Notes: generated from the letters alone by a model not told the origin. A stretch of 64,000 bases of DNA from Dirofilaria immitis (GCA_024305405.1 JAKNDB010000092.1:2697501-2761500); one strand, 5' to 3'. Shown: positions 39,401-53,700, counted from the first letter of the stretch. Translations and numbers: made by a program.

Positions 39401-41288
39401 ATCACGTGATACTGAGACTGTCCTTATAGAACCATCCAAACTAGATGTAAGGATGCTGTAATTTCTTGATTTTACTAATTCTAGAAATTTAATCAGTTTA
39501 AAAAAAGAAGAGAAAACGTTATATCCCACAAAATCCTAGATGACAGTTACGAACATGAAGTAAATGTGAAAACTGATTTCTATTAAAATATAAATTAAAA
39601 GATTAATAACATGTCACTCTAAATATACTGTGAATGCTTTTTCTGATGAAAAAAGTAAGCAAGTACAGAAGCAGAAAAATTATGTGAGAATTGTAATATC
39701 AGAAGAATACATTTCGTTATTGATAAATTTCACTGCCGTAATCGGTTTGTGATGTCCATCAAGTAAAACCAACTGCCTAGGCATGCCATCGCCCATATCG
39801 TTAATCCAAGTTTTTAACGTATTATCAGTTCCTGCTGAAACCATTAATGGTTCGTCATTAACGTAATATATCCCTGTAATGGAGCCTTGATGTGCATTAG
39901 GCAATTGTCCCAACAGAGAACGTTTGTTTAAACTCCAGATCGCCAATGTTCCGCTCTCTGAAGCTGTAGTCATTGTCTCTTCGCCATCGATCCTAAAATT
40001 CCAAAAATAACAAAAATTTTTAAAGAGAAACTAGACAAGTTGAAACTCAAAAAAATTATCCACGCAAAATTATTGATTGACGCAGAATTTAGTACTGAAA
40101 AGAAAAGAAGAAACAATATTAAAGTCAAAGAATTTTAGGGAGACTATAAATATTTTCAAAAATCGTAAGCTGAAAATTTGAAAAGAATAAAAACCTAAAT
40201 GCAATTGATGTTACTGGTGCATCTTGCATATATATTTGTAATGTTGCGTCATATTTAATATTATGTAGCATAATTTGACCATTTCTTAAACCGATAGCGA
40301 CGATGTCTATAGCTGGTGATTGTTCCAAAACCATTACTTCCGATTTGAACAGTTTCCCAAATTCATGAATCAGTTTACCAGTTTTGACGTTAATAATACG
40401 TAAAGTCCCTTAAAAGAAGTATTGGATTAAACCAGATAACTGAGAAGAAATTGAGGATTTAAAGTCATTCAATATGAATTTCGAAATCACGACATTCTCA
40501 ATAAAAATTGCTTTGAAAAATATAATCAAATCATGATTTGATCAAATTAATCATTAGACTTTCCAGAAAATACAAATCGACCTTGTTTGGATCCCAGCAA
40601 CACTTTGTTAAGGTAGGTAGCTGGATGAGCAATAGCTGAACAATCAAACTGTCCAGATGTTTCAATCAGCACTAATTCGTCACCGGTTTCAACATCCATT
40701 ACATGGATCGAACTTTTTATATCTATGACTATCAAAATATCGCCAAATGGAAGAAGAAAACGCACGTTATCAGATATTTTTAACCACTGTTTGATTTGCC
40801 TAAAATGGATTCTAATTCCAGGATTTCTAACAAATATAAAATGAAATTTGAAAAGTTTGTATTTAGACAGGATAAAAAATACGAAATCCATATAAAAACA
40901 ATTCTATAATGAAAAATGAATGCTTCAATAATGCCTAAACTTTTACACCTTGTATTTCGAACTGAATAAATCTCTGTGAATAAAATAATCAGATGGAACT
41001 TGAATTCAAATACCTGGCTAAATACAAAACGGCTATTCTTGTTCCAATGGAGGCATAAATATAGTGAGAATCGGCAGCAACTCTGTTAATTCGAGCCGGT
41101 AAAACATTACTTACTGATACCACCCGCAAATTTTCGCAAAGATACTGTATTACAACATTATCAACAGCACAAATGATATAACTCTCGTTCCGTTTCCTTG
41201 GCAGCACCCGAAAGGCAGGTGGGACTGAGGAACAAATTTCACCGAGTGCTTTGTATGGTACGAATAAACGGCTCTGTTCACGTTCCAT
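36478..41288 (-). CDS. WDR36: WDR36/UTP21 small-subunit processome WD-repeat protein, 12 exons
   Basis: Nucleolar WD40 protein needed for 18S rRNA maturation. Exons: 41288-41014, 40799-40582, 40408-40195, 39992-39711, 39455-39360, 39237-39063, 38899-38668, 38480-38199, 38082-37859, 37683-37596, 37441-about 37170, 37036-36940, 36732-36478. Matches to the family run throughout: ATYLNKVLLGSKQG, SPAIDIVAIGLRNGQ, HNIKYDATL, GTLAIWSLNKR, NAHQGSITG, REAAWDNVMCRH, SSCGNFGLVGYTTG, AHQSAVRG, FSPNDKWLISA, PNGEYLATCHH, IIRKRNKPIEP, APFFLPAV, and the Utp21 C-terminus NHRDFELVQAYLAAFLKI ending KTALL. An acceptor (TTTATTGCAG) ends 10 bases before the ATG, fitting leader trans-splicing. Two lesions: an extra A in the run at 38731-38735, and the exon ending 38199 lacks the G of its donor (AAG/TCCGT). 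The WDR36 stop and ABCF1 start are about 420 bases apart, a possible operon. (The list gives 13 exons; the last four form the C-terminal domain.). Confidence 0.92.
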
Positions 41289-44200
41289 TAAAGGTAATCT
41301 GCAATAAAATTATTGGAAAAGCTGAAAAATGACCAGTAAAAAGGATTGTTTTTTGGATCGACTTCAAGATATCTGTTTGATCATTTCCTGCATCAGTTTA
41401 AGAAGAAATTACCGTGGACAAAGTGCAAATATTGTTTCATAGACCGCTGCTAATGGAATACTTAATGGTATATGGTTTTAAAATAATTAAAAAGTATGGC
41501 TATAAGACAGAAGAATGAGCTTCACGGTAAATAAAGATTAGTTATGTCGAACATATAATATCTCGTAAGAAGTTCAGCGCTCTCTCTTTCTCCTCGTCCT
41601 TTTGTTCTGTTCTTCCACAGGAGATGTCTCCAGAAGATCTTTGAAAAAATTTGCGATCATTTGGCGACAAGCCCCTCATTCCAAATAAATCACCCTCAAA
41701 TTCTAATTAGACATTTGGTTTGTAGTTAGTAAGAGAGTCGATAGAGTACTATGACAGTGTCAAAATGTAATAATGATGATTGTAAATGAACATAAAAAAA
41801 TCTTGTTACGGGAATGTGAGGAAACACGAAAATGACAAGAGAAGTCTCACTAAGAAAAATTCTTCTTTGCGTCGCTGTTATGTTGGATGGATGTATCCAT
41901 GTTATTTCAGAACTGTTGTCGGAACCAAATAATTTTTAATAAAAAGAATGGGTTGGGAAGATTGATTTTTAATAAGAATACAGTCCATTTCCTTCAAGTT
42001 CATATAAAGAAACAGGGCGAAATGTATCTAACGTCGTTAAAATATCAATACAAGCTGTTTTCAGCACAAATAATTTCTAAACCTATGACAGCCTAACATA
42101 TAAGAATTCGTTTTTCAAGTTTTATGCATAAGCATAACTTTAGTATACGCATTTAGTTGTTCAGCCTATCACACGAGTCTCAATACACTTCAAGGTTAAT
42201 CGTGGCATAATTTGTCTGCGATCTTTAACTTTCATCTGAATTATTGACGAATATTATAAACTTCAGCATTTTGTATGACAGTTTCATTACTTATTATTTC
42301 AGGAGAATGTTTACTTTTAAATAGAAATCTGTTATATCTATTTATTGTAACCTTTCTATATAACTTGTAGAGAGGAATTTATAGAGTGATAGCACTAAGA
42401 AATCAGTTGATCTTCTATATATCAGAATGAGATATCTGTTTTGAGGAAATTTTTTAGGTAGATGCGTCTGAAAGTTTAAAAAAGTTTATTTTATATATAT
42501 ATATATGAATATATTTTATATATATTTTATCACAACGAAGTGACTGATGAAATCATTTCCACAGTATTCAGTAAAATTATATTCGGATTCGCTTCCGAAA
42601 ACAATTATTCGAATTGGCAAATTGATAATTTGCCAATTCGAAAAGGCATATCCACTTGTAAAACAATTTGTCCCAAAGCATTCATGAGCTATCTGAAAAA
42701 AAAGGAAATATATTTGAGAGCACCGATGTCAAATGCTGGCAAGCGCTACATATCGATGAAATTGTCAACAGGTGAAATTTTCGTTAAATTGGATGCATAA
42801 CATTGTATTAAAAGCTACTAATAAATAATTAAGAGAAATAAATTATGCAAACTATCGCAGAAAAGGCAAAAATGAATGAACTTGGAAAGAGCAAATTAAT
42901 GTTTCCACAAATCCAGGTGATGAAATTAATATGAATGTCTTCCTCTTCAGAGTTCATAAATAAGTTATAACAGCTTAATTTTAAGAAAAAATTTCAATAG
43001 TATTAGCATATAACAGAAAGACAATCTTCAAAGTTAAGATCCTTGCTGCTTATTTATGGCATGGAATCATTTACATGAACATCTATGATCCATAATTAGA
43101 AGGCACAATCTAAACGAACGATATATCTATCAATCGATCGGTATGAAATGAAACGGCCGTTTTGAACATAAAAGCGAATCCGCTCTCTGTTTCAGTTTCT
43201 ATAACACTTGAATAAGTACGGGTACGATGCTAGCAATAAAACAATCATACTCAATATTTCGATTTACCTATTATTGTACTCCTTCTATGTTGTATATATC
43301 AACAAACGTAGAAGCAAACAAAAGATAACAAACAATATGCGAAAATGCAGAGCGATGAACGAATTCTTTGAAACGATAAATAGTTGAGATAGTATCGAGT
43401 GATGACAAATGTGGATGCGACTGTGATTGTGATAGTTTGGATTGTGATGTTTCACAGTTCGGTATGGCATGCTTTCTCTACCCACACTACTCTTACATAC
43501 TGGAATGATCGATCGATTGATTTCCTGCGCTCTATTTGGCGTAATTTTAATTATTTTAGTATGTCAGTAAAATTCATCCGAACCAGACTAATGCATCATA
43601 AATAGTATTAACAGACAATAGCCAAACAATAATATCTTTCTGCCTCTGTCCATCGTTTCAGTCTTGTATTTTTAAGCTTTTATGGGTGTACTTCAATGTG
43701 CAGAAATGGAAACCGTCTATACCATTTTTTTAAGATGATACTGAGTTCGAAAATGGGAAAGATTTCCTCCCGGTCTGTTCTTCTTCCATGCTCATGCTGT
43801 CGTTGGATTCCGAGGACTGGTTTTTCTTTTTATCATGTTTAACATTCGCTAATTTATTTCTTTTTGTTTTCTATTGTAGTAGTAGCTTATTAATTTCAAT
43901 TTCGAAAATGTAATCTTTTGTCTGAACTAATTCATCATGGTCAGAACTAAAAATTATGAATAATCCTGACAGATATGATCTTCATTCTCAATATAATCGA
44001 TCAGCAACAGTTTTATAAATATGCAAGACTGTTGCAGCAGTTCGGATTTAAACCGGTTTCATAAATTTATTATTTTATAATGTTATTTACATAGGCTCCA
44101 AAGTTACGATTTCTTTTGGAACCTGTACAAGCAAGATGCACTTTCCAAGTCAATCTGTGCTATTTATCTTATAGTTGGCACGATTTTTTTATGATGCATT

Positions 44201-44655
44201 TGTTAAAATGTTGTTATCAACTAATGTTGGTAGAATGTCAAGCCTGAAAACTGTTATCTTATCAAAGTTTCAAACAGAATGAAGAAAAGACAGAAACTAA
44301 CGTTTATTTGAGCACTAGGTAACAGAGGCTCTTGAATGACAAACTGTGCACTAATGAAGTGATCTACAATTAAGATAATAGCATCCGCATTTGAATTACA
44401 GAAAGAATATCCTGATGCGTTCGTTCTACTGTCTTAATAGTGTCCATAAATGTCATTTCAGTATGATGTGAATTCGTTCAGGAATGTGCTTATCAGAAAA
44501 ATCTACTGAAATAAAACATCTAGTATTTCTTGTTCGGCAATAACCATCTTGAATTTTGAATTTCGTAGATGAATTTATCCATTTATTACGTTTATAGATC
44601 CTTAGCTATTTAGCGGTGAATAAAAGAATTTCAGGTTATTGAACTGGTAGACACA
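41289..44655. other. intergenic between divergent genes
   Basis: Lies between the WDR36 and innexin starts, so promoters of both should be here, but no core element could be recognised. A plus-strand open stretch at 42540-42800 (later part KRYISMKLSTGEIFVKLDA) has mildly coding-like composition but no splice partners. Contains an AT run near 42492-42506 and the perfect inverted repeat at 42608-42642. Confidence 0.4.
42608..42642. repeat. perfect 16-bp inverted repeat with 3-base loop
   Basis: Arms TTCGAATTGGCAAATT and AATTTGCCAATTCGAA are exact reverse complements separated by GAT. It could form a hairpin or cruciform, or be a binding site for a dimeric regulator. It lies about 2 kb upstream of the innexin start and about 1.3 kb upstream of WDR36. 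Function unknown. Confidence 0.9.
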
Positions 44656-47600
44656 ATGATTGGCGTAATAGCACCATATTTAGCGAAATTCCACCGTAGT
44701 TATCAGTCAAATGATATCATCGACCGACTCAATTATCAATACACAGCTCTAATCATTGTGCTTACTGCGTTTACTCTTGCTGCAACACAATATGTTGGTA
44801 AGCCGATTCAGGTGAATCTATGCTTTAATCAATTAGGATCTTACTGCTTGTTCCTATTCTATCCGGTTAATATTAAAAAAATATAACTGGATTTTTAAAA
44901 CTGATTTATTAGAATAAGAGTTGTTCAAAAATTGTTTCATTGTAAACCGGTTGAATTTCAACAGAAATTATATTTCAGTGTTGGGTACCAGCGCAGTTTA
45001 CTGGGGCATGGGAAAAGTAAGTTAATTTTCAAGCATAATTTTTGTATTTCCATAGATTATTTTTTTTATTTGTGGCTAATCTGCTCGAAAATTTCACATT
45101 GTTTTTAAAGTATGAAGTTGTGATTAGTAGTACATAAAAAGAATGAGTGAAATTTTCTGTAAACATACTTCGAGGTCGCAGTCACTTCAGTTTCTTCTTA
45201 CATATTCGATTCCCATCTATCGAAAAGACTGGTTTAAATTTTAATTTCGATGAAAAATTGGTAATGTATTCTTTCAGCTAATTCAAATACACTTTCCTTT
45301 CAGATACACGGAAACTTATTGTTTTATCAAAGGAAGTTATTACATGCCTTTAGATACTGAAATACCGTATGAATATTCACGAAGAGATGAGTCGGTTCGT
45401 TTTGATATTATTTTCTACTTTTGTGCGTATTCCTGCGGTATATATTTGCTAAACAATAATACTGAAATTTTTAATCAGTATTCAGTGAAATTCCATCTTG
45501 TTGAAAGTTGATTATATTTCATTACCGACTGTATAATTGTTTTGCACTAAAATGATGCATCATAAATAAGAAGTATTTATAATGCATCAACAAACGCTCT
45601 CTTAGTTCTAGTCTGAAGATGCAATTATTAAAGATTACGCCTCCTTATTATCTTTATATAATAATCAGTTTGTTTTAAAGTCCTGATAAGTTTTTCTCAA
45701 TATTTATAGGTAAGAAATAGTTTTCTGTTCCATAAAAATGAAAAACCGATTAACGAAAAATAACTCTGAAATTCACATGCTCTGTATTAGGTTATTGGAT
45801 ACTACCAGTGGGTACCAATAGTTTTGGCACTGCAAGCATTTCTGTTTTATTTTCCGTCCGTTGTTTGGCGAACGATGAATTCTCTTACAGGTCACGAATC
45901 TTTGTTTTCTATCTTCCTAATTCTTTTTGAACTTGAAAAATCATTTTTCTTTTTTGTAAGAAATTTTCAATGCTTTTTAGTTTTCTGAACTGATATCGAA
46001 GAAAGTAATTGGATTTTTGGGTTTTGTGGCCATATGATCAATTTAGTCACTACAGGTATCAACGTGAAAGGAATTCTGAATTCGGCGGCAGTGGTAAAAA
46101 GAAATTCGACAAGAGCTCTCGTCTCGCACAAGTGCACACTGCTGCAGATCATTTGCGTGATGCACTGGATATGCAAAGAGCGCTCCAAACCGGTCTCTCT
46201 TTTTATTCATTCTTAAACATTTCACGTATTAAGAAATATTTTAATTATTACGACACTCGTTCTGTTACAGTTTAGATGAAAATTGTAATTTAGAACCACG
46301 CATCAAGCTATTTAATGTTATAAAGAAATGAAATAAATAAATTTTTTATCCATCAAACTTTTCTTAAAGGTTATCTGCTGAGATTAGCATTATTCAATTT
46401 GCAAAAGTTTTGAAATTTTTGAGGGCCGCTTGATTGTTTCCAGCTTGGCAAACGAAGTGGAATTTATCTGATCGTCTTATATCTCTTTACTAAAGTATGT
46501 TATTTTACTTCTTCTGATAGGCAAGCTTTTTCGCAAAAGGAAAATAGATTGCGTGAAATAATAATATATTATTGCTATATTTTAGTTTCCAGTGCCTTCA
46601 ATGACGGACTTCATGTCACATTCAAATTTCCCCATATTTCGCTATAATTTTAATTTCCATTTCCTAAGCATACGATATAGTTCATATTTAATTTTTATAG
46701 GTATTATATGTGATCAATGTGATTTTACAATTCGTCATTCTGAATGCTTTCCTCGGGCCGCAGTATACTTTTTGGGGCGCAGGCATTCTTTCTGATATAT
46801 GGCATGGCAAGGAATGGAGTGAATCTGGACATTTTCCTCGAGTCACAATGTGCGACTTTCATGTTGGTTGATTGCCAAATACTTTTTTTTCAAATACATT
46901 TCCAGGCTCATTTTATAAACAGTGATAAAATTATGATAGAAGAATGGAAAAAAGGTCAGGAGAAGCAAGAATGTAATGATATCAATGCAAATATTGTTAG
47001 TACTTCTTTGGTGTGTTTTTATGCAAGTCATTCAAATGAAAATTAAAATTTAGATTCGCGTGCTCGGTAATATTCATCGTTGGACAGTGCAATGTGTTTT
47101 GATGATTAATATGTTCAATGAGAAAGTATACATTTTCTTATGGTAAATCAATTGCGTTCATTTTTTGGTGATCTTGACGAGTTTATGATCGATACTTTTA
47201 GACGCGTCCATTGTTGTTCTGATAAAGTTGTTGTTGACAGGTGGTGGTTTGTACTGATTGGAACTTTGTCAGTATTGTCGTTGCTGTATTACTTTTTGCA
47301 TTGGTGCTTGCATCGAATCAACGACAGTTTGTGACACGTTATCTGCGATGTGCCGGTGCTGTTTCAGATTTTATGGATCCGAAAACGGAAAGATATCTGC
47401 ATGGTTTTATCAGAAGATTTCTGCGACCTGATGGTGTTTTCATTTTGCGACTTATCGAGGTTTAATACTAGTTCATTTTTCAGTTTGCTGTTGATAGTTT
47501 TATTATCATCATTACTGCTTTAGAAAGAAATAAAGTCGTCGTTTAACTAATAGGCCAAATAGATGAGGATATCCTGCTTATATTTCTTTCGTTGCAGACA

Positions 47601-47741
47601 AACGGCGGTGATTTATTGGTTGGTGAAATTGTTAATGTAATGTTCGCCCACTATAGAGCTCGTATGGAAGAACGCTCTGAAATGTTGGCTGTGACGGATA
47701 GCGCACATTTGAATGGCAATGAAAATTTGTTGGAACGATGA
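44656..47741 (+). CDS. innexin gap-junction protein, ten exons
   Basis: Four-pass membrane protein of invertebrate gap junctions. Exons: 44656-44811, 44979-45016, 45304-45394, 45791-45890, 46056-46192, 46444-46494, 46701-46862, 47054-47142, 47241-47459, 47598-47741; about 396 residues, normal for the family. Motifs: DRLNYQYT, first membrane segment, [39 protein letters not shown] (the YYQW signature), [28 protein letters not shown] then [45 protein letters not shown]. Extracellular cysteines are present in both loops. An acceptor ends 24 bases before the ATG. Lesions: the cytoplasmic loop ([30 protein letters not shown]) is in a frame one base off from the preceding [12 protein letters not shown], across the A5 run at 46096-46100, and the frame returns by exon 6; exon 9 needs one extra base near 47315 to join FLHWCLHR to [10 protein letters not shown]. 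Which innexin paralogue this is cannot be told. Confidence 0.92.
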
Positions 47742-50220
47742 TTTTTCGTTGTTTCCAAATTTTCGAAAACTAAATGTTGTGAAACTATTATATGATCAAT
47801 TAAGCAAAAAGAAATTTGGAGGAAATTAAGATATAAAAATGTAAATGATTCAGGAAGGACAGCCCTAGTTGGTAGAAAGAATATTCTTAATCAGCTGTTA
47901 TTGATGAGCTTTGTATTATTTTTAGAACTTCAAAAATAATTATAACATTTCGTTTTGCGACATAAAGACCCATTATTTGATGAATTTTTCTTTTTCATGA
48001 TGGTATGATTGCGAAAAATAATTACTTAAAACAAAAGGAATGAAAATATATCAAGTTTCTGAAGATTCTTTCAAATATTATTAAGTAGGCTTCTTCGCAC
48101 ACCGACAGGGTGCCTAAAATTGTCTTCTTAAATTAAAGGTAAGAATCGAAAGTAATTTTTCATTAACTTCTTTTATCATTTCATCGTTGCAGCTTGTGGA
48201 ATCGTTAGTTTAAACACTGCGGAATGCATAAAATCATACATTTTCCTTCTAATCTCCTTAGCTGACAACAAAATCTACGATGACATTTATTTAAGTGAAC
48301 AATATACGATAAAATATTCGAAAACACGAAGCTCTACTTTTTTAAAACTCTTTCTGCAATTAAACCTATTAATGCCTTCTAATTTTAATGGCGCTCTTAT
48401 AATTTATTGTTTATAAGCGCCTACAGCCAGAACCAAATTGCGCCGTGTGAAATGCAAGTCGACAATTGATGTGCTTTTGGTAGCGTACGAAAACTTTTCC
48501 AAATTAATTCATTTATTCTGAAATACATTTTTACTTATCCTTAAACCAACATATTCTCAATAAAAGATATAATTTTGCCAGATTTATGTGACAAATATAA
48601 AAATGAATGGAGTGAAATCTTTTAAAAGAGGAATACTGTCAAAACATAGCATTCCTGTAGTCACGATAAGACAATTTTTAGGAATTTTTAGTAAAAATAT
48701 GAGTCATGAGATTATTTTGACATGGATTTCATACAAAAACTTTTGCAAAGTAAGGATGAGCCTATATTGACGGTAGATGAGATTAGAAACTTTTTAGAAA
48801 TCAAAAGAATAAATTAAAAATACTCAAGATATTTGAATTAGGATTACACTAAGGTTAGGAGCATGGCAAATTACTTTATCCAGCCAGATTACGTTATTTT
48901 GGAAAGAAGTCATCTATATTTTTTTTTTTGAAAAAGTCATTTATATGAAAATTTATGAATCAATCACTTTTATATGCATTTAACCTTTACATACATATGT
49001 AAATTCCCAGTGTTTTTAATGTCCATTAAGTTACAGCTTCCAGGCCATTGTCGTTACACACTGCATGAGTTTGTCTGTACAATCATCTTCAAGTTGGTAT
49101 TCGGTTTATGTTGGCAAATTATAAACAACTAAGCATTGCAGTATCCGTAGAATGGAAAAGGTTTACAATTTTTATATTATTAAAGAAATTTATTCAATAA
49201 TAGAAGGAAGATTTCAAAGAGAGAATTTTATAAACATGGTTTTGCTATATATTTTATGATGCAATAAGCAAATGTCAACATAAATATATTGCAATGGAAA
49301 GATGCGACTTTCTAGACCTATCATAGTGATACTATAAGAATCCATTCCTTTTGTACAAATCAGAAAACCTTAACTAGCGAGATTACTTCTTAAAAAAGCA
49401 ATGCTAAAAAGGCAAATACTCAAAGATGCGGATGCTGCCTTTTGATATTCTGTTGCAATGACACAATTTTCGATGTATGAAATGAAACAAGTATGAGAGA
49501 AATTTGCACCAATAGATGATTAATATATCCATGCATGCTAGTTTAATTTTCATCTTCCATTTCATTGCAATTTGGTATTTAAAAAAAAAAAATACAAGAA
49601 TCACTATATGAGATTTATAGGAACGGTTAACTAACAATTCGTTCGAAAAATTCAAATTTTGTTCCGTTGATTTTGAAAAATATGCTTCATACTTATATTT
49701 ACTCTATGCTTCTGATTACGATTTTCATCTCCTTTATCATTATTTTCATGTATCCTTAAATACTTAGATAATTCATATTCAAACGCTCAAGTTGTGAGAG
49801 GAATAAAAATATGATCCAAAACAATTGAAGATAGAAATTTTTAATGATCCGTTTTTTCAAAATAGTTTTCGCTGATTTTCCAAAGATAAAGAAAACCAAG
49901 AAAAATCATTATCGATATTTATTCAACAGAAGTTTAACGAAGCGGAAATATTATTTTCACAAAAGCAATAGTCTTTCCTTTTCCCACATCAGTTTCGATA
50001 TTTCAAGTATTTTCATCCTTAATTCTTGCAATGTAACTTGAAAAATGAAACTCAAAAATCGAATACATTGTAATAACACTTATTTTATTAGATTTAACAT
50101 CATATGGATGTGTTTTTTAATATCTCAATTATTTTGGTATTCTATTTATTTAAAAATCCCAGAACAGCTCCTGTCTCAGAGGGCTTTAAGAACAAGCTGA
50201 CTGCTACATAACTTAACTGT
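47742..50220. other. intergenic, nothing recognised
   Basis: AT-rich with stops in all frames; no supported gene, repeat or RNA. Confidence 0.5.
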
Positions 50221-50398
50221 TTAAGTGCAAATTGCTAGAAAAAAAGAACCCTTGGATTCAGATAATTGAAAGCGAGATCTCTTTAAAGGTAAATTAAAGA
50301 CATCTGTCAACATATGAATTTTTTCATCAAATATAGACAAGCGTATATTCTCAGCGCCATTGAAATAAGGATGCTGTTGGTTGCGAACATACTTAAAT
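50221..50398 (-). CDS. possible small exon or ORF, unrecognised
   Basis: On the minus strand, after an acceptor-like TTTATTTAAG, the sequence is open and reads YVRNQQHPYFNGAENIR, then FNLPLKRSRFQLSESKG, to a TAA at 50221-50223. Codon use is better than in the surrounding DNA. It lies 340 bases downstream of the NPRL2 stop on the same strand, so it could be the end of a third operon gene or chance. Confidence 0.2.
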
Positions 50399-50737
50399 AA
50401 ACGGAAAAAAATACAGAAAACGCATGAATGCAGAAACGGAAAAGCCACAACTAATGAAGCACTAATAAACGATGTTTTTAAGCATTACAAAGAAAGGAAT
50501 ATTTTCATATTATACGTTAATCTTTAAAAGTATGGGGAAAGGATCTTCAAATCCCACAGTCAAACATAAGATCTTTTACAGAAATTTCCAAGCATTATAT
50601 TTGATTTAGTAAGATTTATTCCGCAAACTTAAATAGTTCCCAGCACTTATTTAATGTATTCTTTGTCCTATGAAAACTAAAACTTCCTGATTGGAAAGTT
50701 TTGACAAGAATTTTTTCCATATAAATACATATAACTT

Positions 50738-53700
50738 CTACTTTGATATGAAGACAAAATTTCCGTCGTCACGAATTGCTTCCAATAATTTTACTGGTGA
50801 AACAGCAAAAACAACTGCTAAATCTTCCAGTGAGCGAGTACCGTCACATAATTTGGCTATTCTATAAACAAATTTGGAATGAAATTATTTCCAAATGGTA
50901 CAGTTTGTTCCTAAAAGCTAAGTACCATTTTTTTATGGCATACAAATTTACATCGAGTATGCAAAATACGTATGAATAACAAATTAAAAGGTTGGGATCG
51001 ATATAACGATTTAAGAAAACGAATTTACAATTAAATGACTAAATGGGTGTACGCATCTATTCGAAATTGAAAATCGAATGCTAACGACTTTATCTGGAAT
51101 AATTTATACTCTTCTATCTATCAAAATATATACAAACATTAGATGAAATCACCTTCTCAGATCGCCTTTTTTCAGAGAAACAGGATAAACGCATAGTTTT
51201 CGAACGAATCCATGGCATACACCAAATTGTATTACACGCCTCTCATCAACATTATATTGTCTCGGGGACATTCTTTACACCAATCTTTCATTGTCATACC
51301 TGTCTGGAAATGTATTCAAAATAAAACAAAATAAATAGATTATTACATAACATACACAAACATAATTCTTGATTTTTAATCTTGATTAAACAGACTATTT
51401 CAAATCATCTTTAACAAACACACCTTCAAACTGGCATATAATCGGAACACATCGGGAAATGAAGGTTTTGGACCCGAATGTTTTCCTTCATTGTCTAGTG
51501 GTCGTATAAATTCCAAACATTCATAAAATGATGTAACATGTAAATAAATGTGGTATAGAGTGAGATAATTTGAAAGTAGTCTAGGAAATGTCAAAATATA
51601 TCTTTTTTGTTCATCTCTTAAAAGCCAAGAAAATGAGTCTGCGATGAATATTAAACTGAAATTCAGTGATCCGAATAGTAGAAAAAGAATGTGTTTACTG
51701 TGATTTTGGTATGAAAAAACTGTACCTTCATATATGCCTAATTTAATTAATAAAATTATGTAAGCTAAATCCTAATGGATCCTAGTTTGTCAGAAAAAAG
51801 TTTAAGAATGAAATGTTTCGACAATATTCAAAAAATATTGCAGCATTAACTTCGACAAGATCAGCGTTCACATAGAAATCATGTAGCTGTTCGGTGGCAA
51901 CGTAAGTGTTAGCATACATAAATAGAGGTATTAATGTCAGGCAACCATAGAAATGCAAATTACGCACGCATCGCATGACTAGATCGGCATCTATTTGTAC
52001 CATCATGGCAATTTCTTTAATGCAACGTACACCATCTATTTTGGGACAAATCTGAAATAAGTAATGAGTTTTATTTCAAATCGAATTCATTATTTCTTTA
52101 GTACATGTTATAATATGTTTCGTTTATTATCTTCAAGTGTATTACTATCTCTGTGATAAAAGATCCCACGAATATATTGGGCGGAATAACTACAGTCAAT
52201 AACATTCAACCAAAACGCATATTAACAAATATTAAACATGAGATTTAATGTTAAGTAATTTTCGATTATCTAATATATAACCATGTTGATAACAGCACAT
52301 GAAAGTCATAACAAAATATAAAAATAATGAACTGTTCCCAGTCGTCATGAAAACTTTAATATAATATGCACTAAATAATATGCATTATACATTAGTTTTA
52401 AGCACAAAGCTATTATAAAGAAATTAGTGCAACATGTTACGATATCCCAACATTGAATAATTTGCAGTCGAAAAACATTATGACCTTAAAGCATACCTTC
52501 TGAGAAAGAACATCCATTTTTGGGATGTGATTTGGTGTATTTGGTGGTGGTATTTGTGTGAACATCGGCACCATATACGGTTCCACCTGCAAACAGCGAT
52601 TGTTTTACACAGTTTAATACAGTTTGCTAAATGTCGAAACATTAAACACTAATCAAATATGTTCAAAAATGGACTTAGTCTTCAAACTTTAAGCTTATGA
52701 AAAAAAAGACTAACAATGAGGACAATATGCACAGAACGCTTATAGAAACACGCAAATTTTATACTTAGACATGACTGAAATAACTCACCTTAGGTGGCTC
52801 AATACCATGAAATGAAGGACACAATTTTAAGTATATAGTTGTCTGATCAGTAACAGGAATTTTGCATTCACCTCAAAAGAAACAAAAGAAACTGTAATTC
52901 ACTAAAAACTGATAATTAACTCGTCAATAATAGCATTATATTATATTATATAATTGTTTATCATCGATAATAAAATCGATAACCATTACAATTTTTTCTA
53001 GTTCCCAAATAAAAATCAATAAAACTGTGTCTTTCTGTGTGGTATGATAATATGCAAACATAAGTTCGATGGATCTTTGTTGTATGAAAATATCTATGCG
53101 TTTTGATAGTTTCAAGAGAAAGTCATTCATTGGTCAGTCATATTTTAATTGGTATTTGGGAGAGAAAATTGACTGAAAGAACTAGGCGAATAATATTTAA
53201 TTACTGCAAGGATATTTCAATGTGTGAGCAAAAGGCCTGTCATCAAAAAGCTTCGTCTACTAAAAATTCTACAAAAACTTTCTATAGGTCAAGTAATTAG
53301 TTATATCTAAAATATAAAAGTCTCTTAAATGTATAGTATTAACAAGGTGAAGCTTCATAACCGCAAATTTATTGATCGCTGAATGCGACCAATAGCATAT
53401 GCATGAAGTCCCAGCTATGAAGTCTAACAGAGGAAAAAAATGATACCGACAATAATCCAAATTTTACTTTCATAAATATAAACATGAAGAAAACATTTTT
53501 CCTAAAATTATTGAATTATCCATCATATAAATAGGCATTTAATCTATTAAACATCAAAGCAAAATCTCCGAAATAAACTGATTTTAAAACAAATATTTTT
53601 GAAAATTGATGATGAGAAATACAAAAAAAGTTTGCAGATGTGAAATAATCAGTCCGTATATTCCTATCAGTATTGCAAATAAAGAATCGATAACGTCAAG

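Noticed and set aside
46009..46275. Separate small gene within the innexin
   Set aside because: The translated text is the innexin cytoplasmic loop in a shifted frame, not an independent gene.
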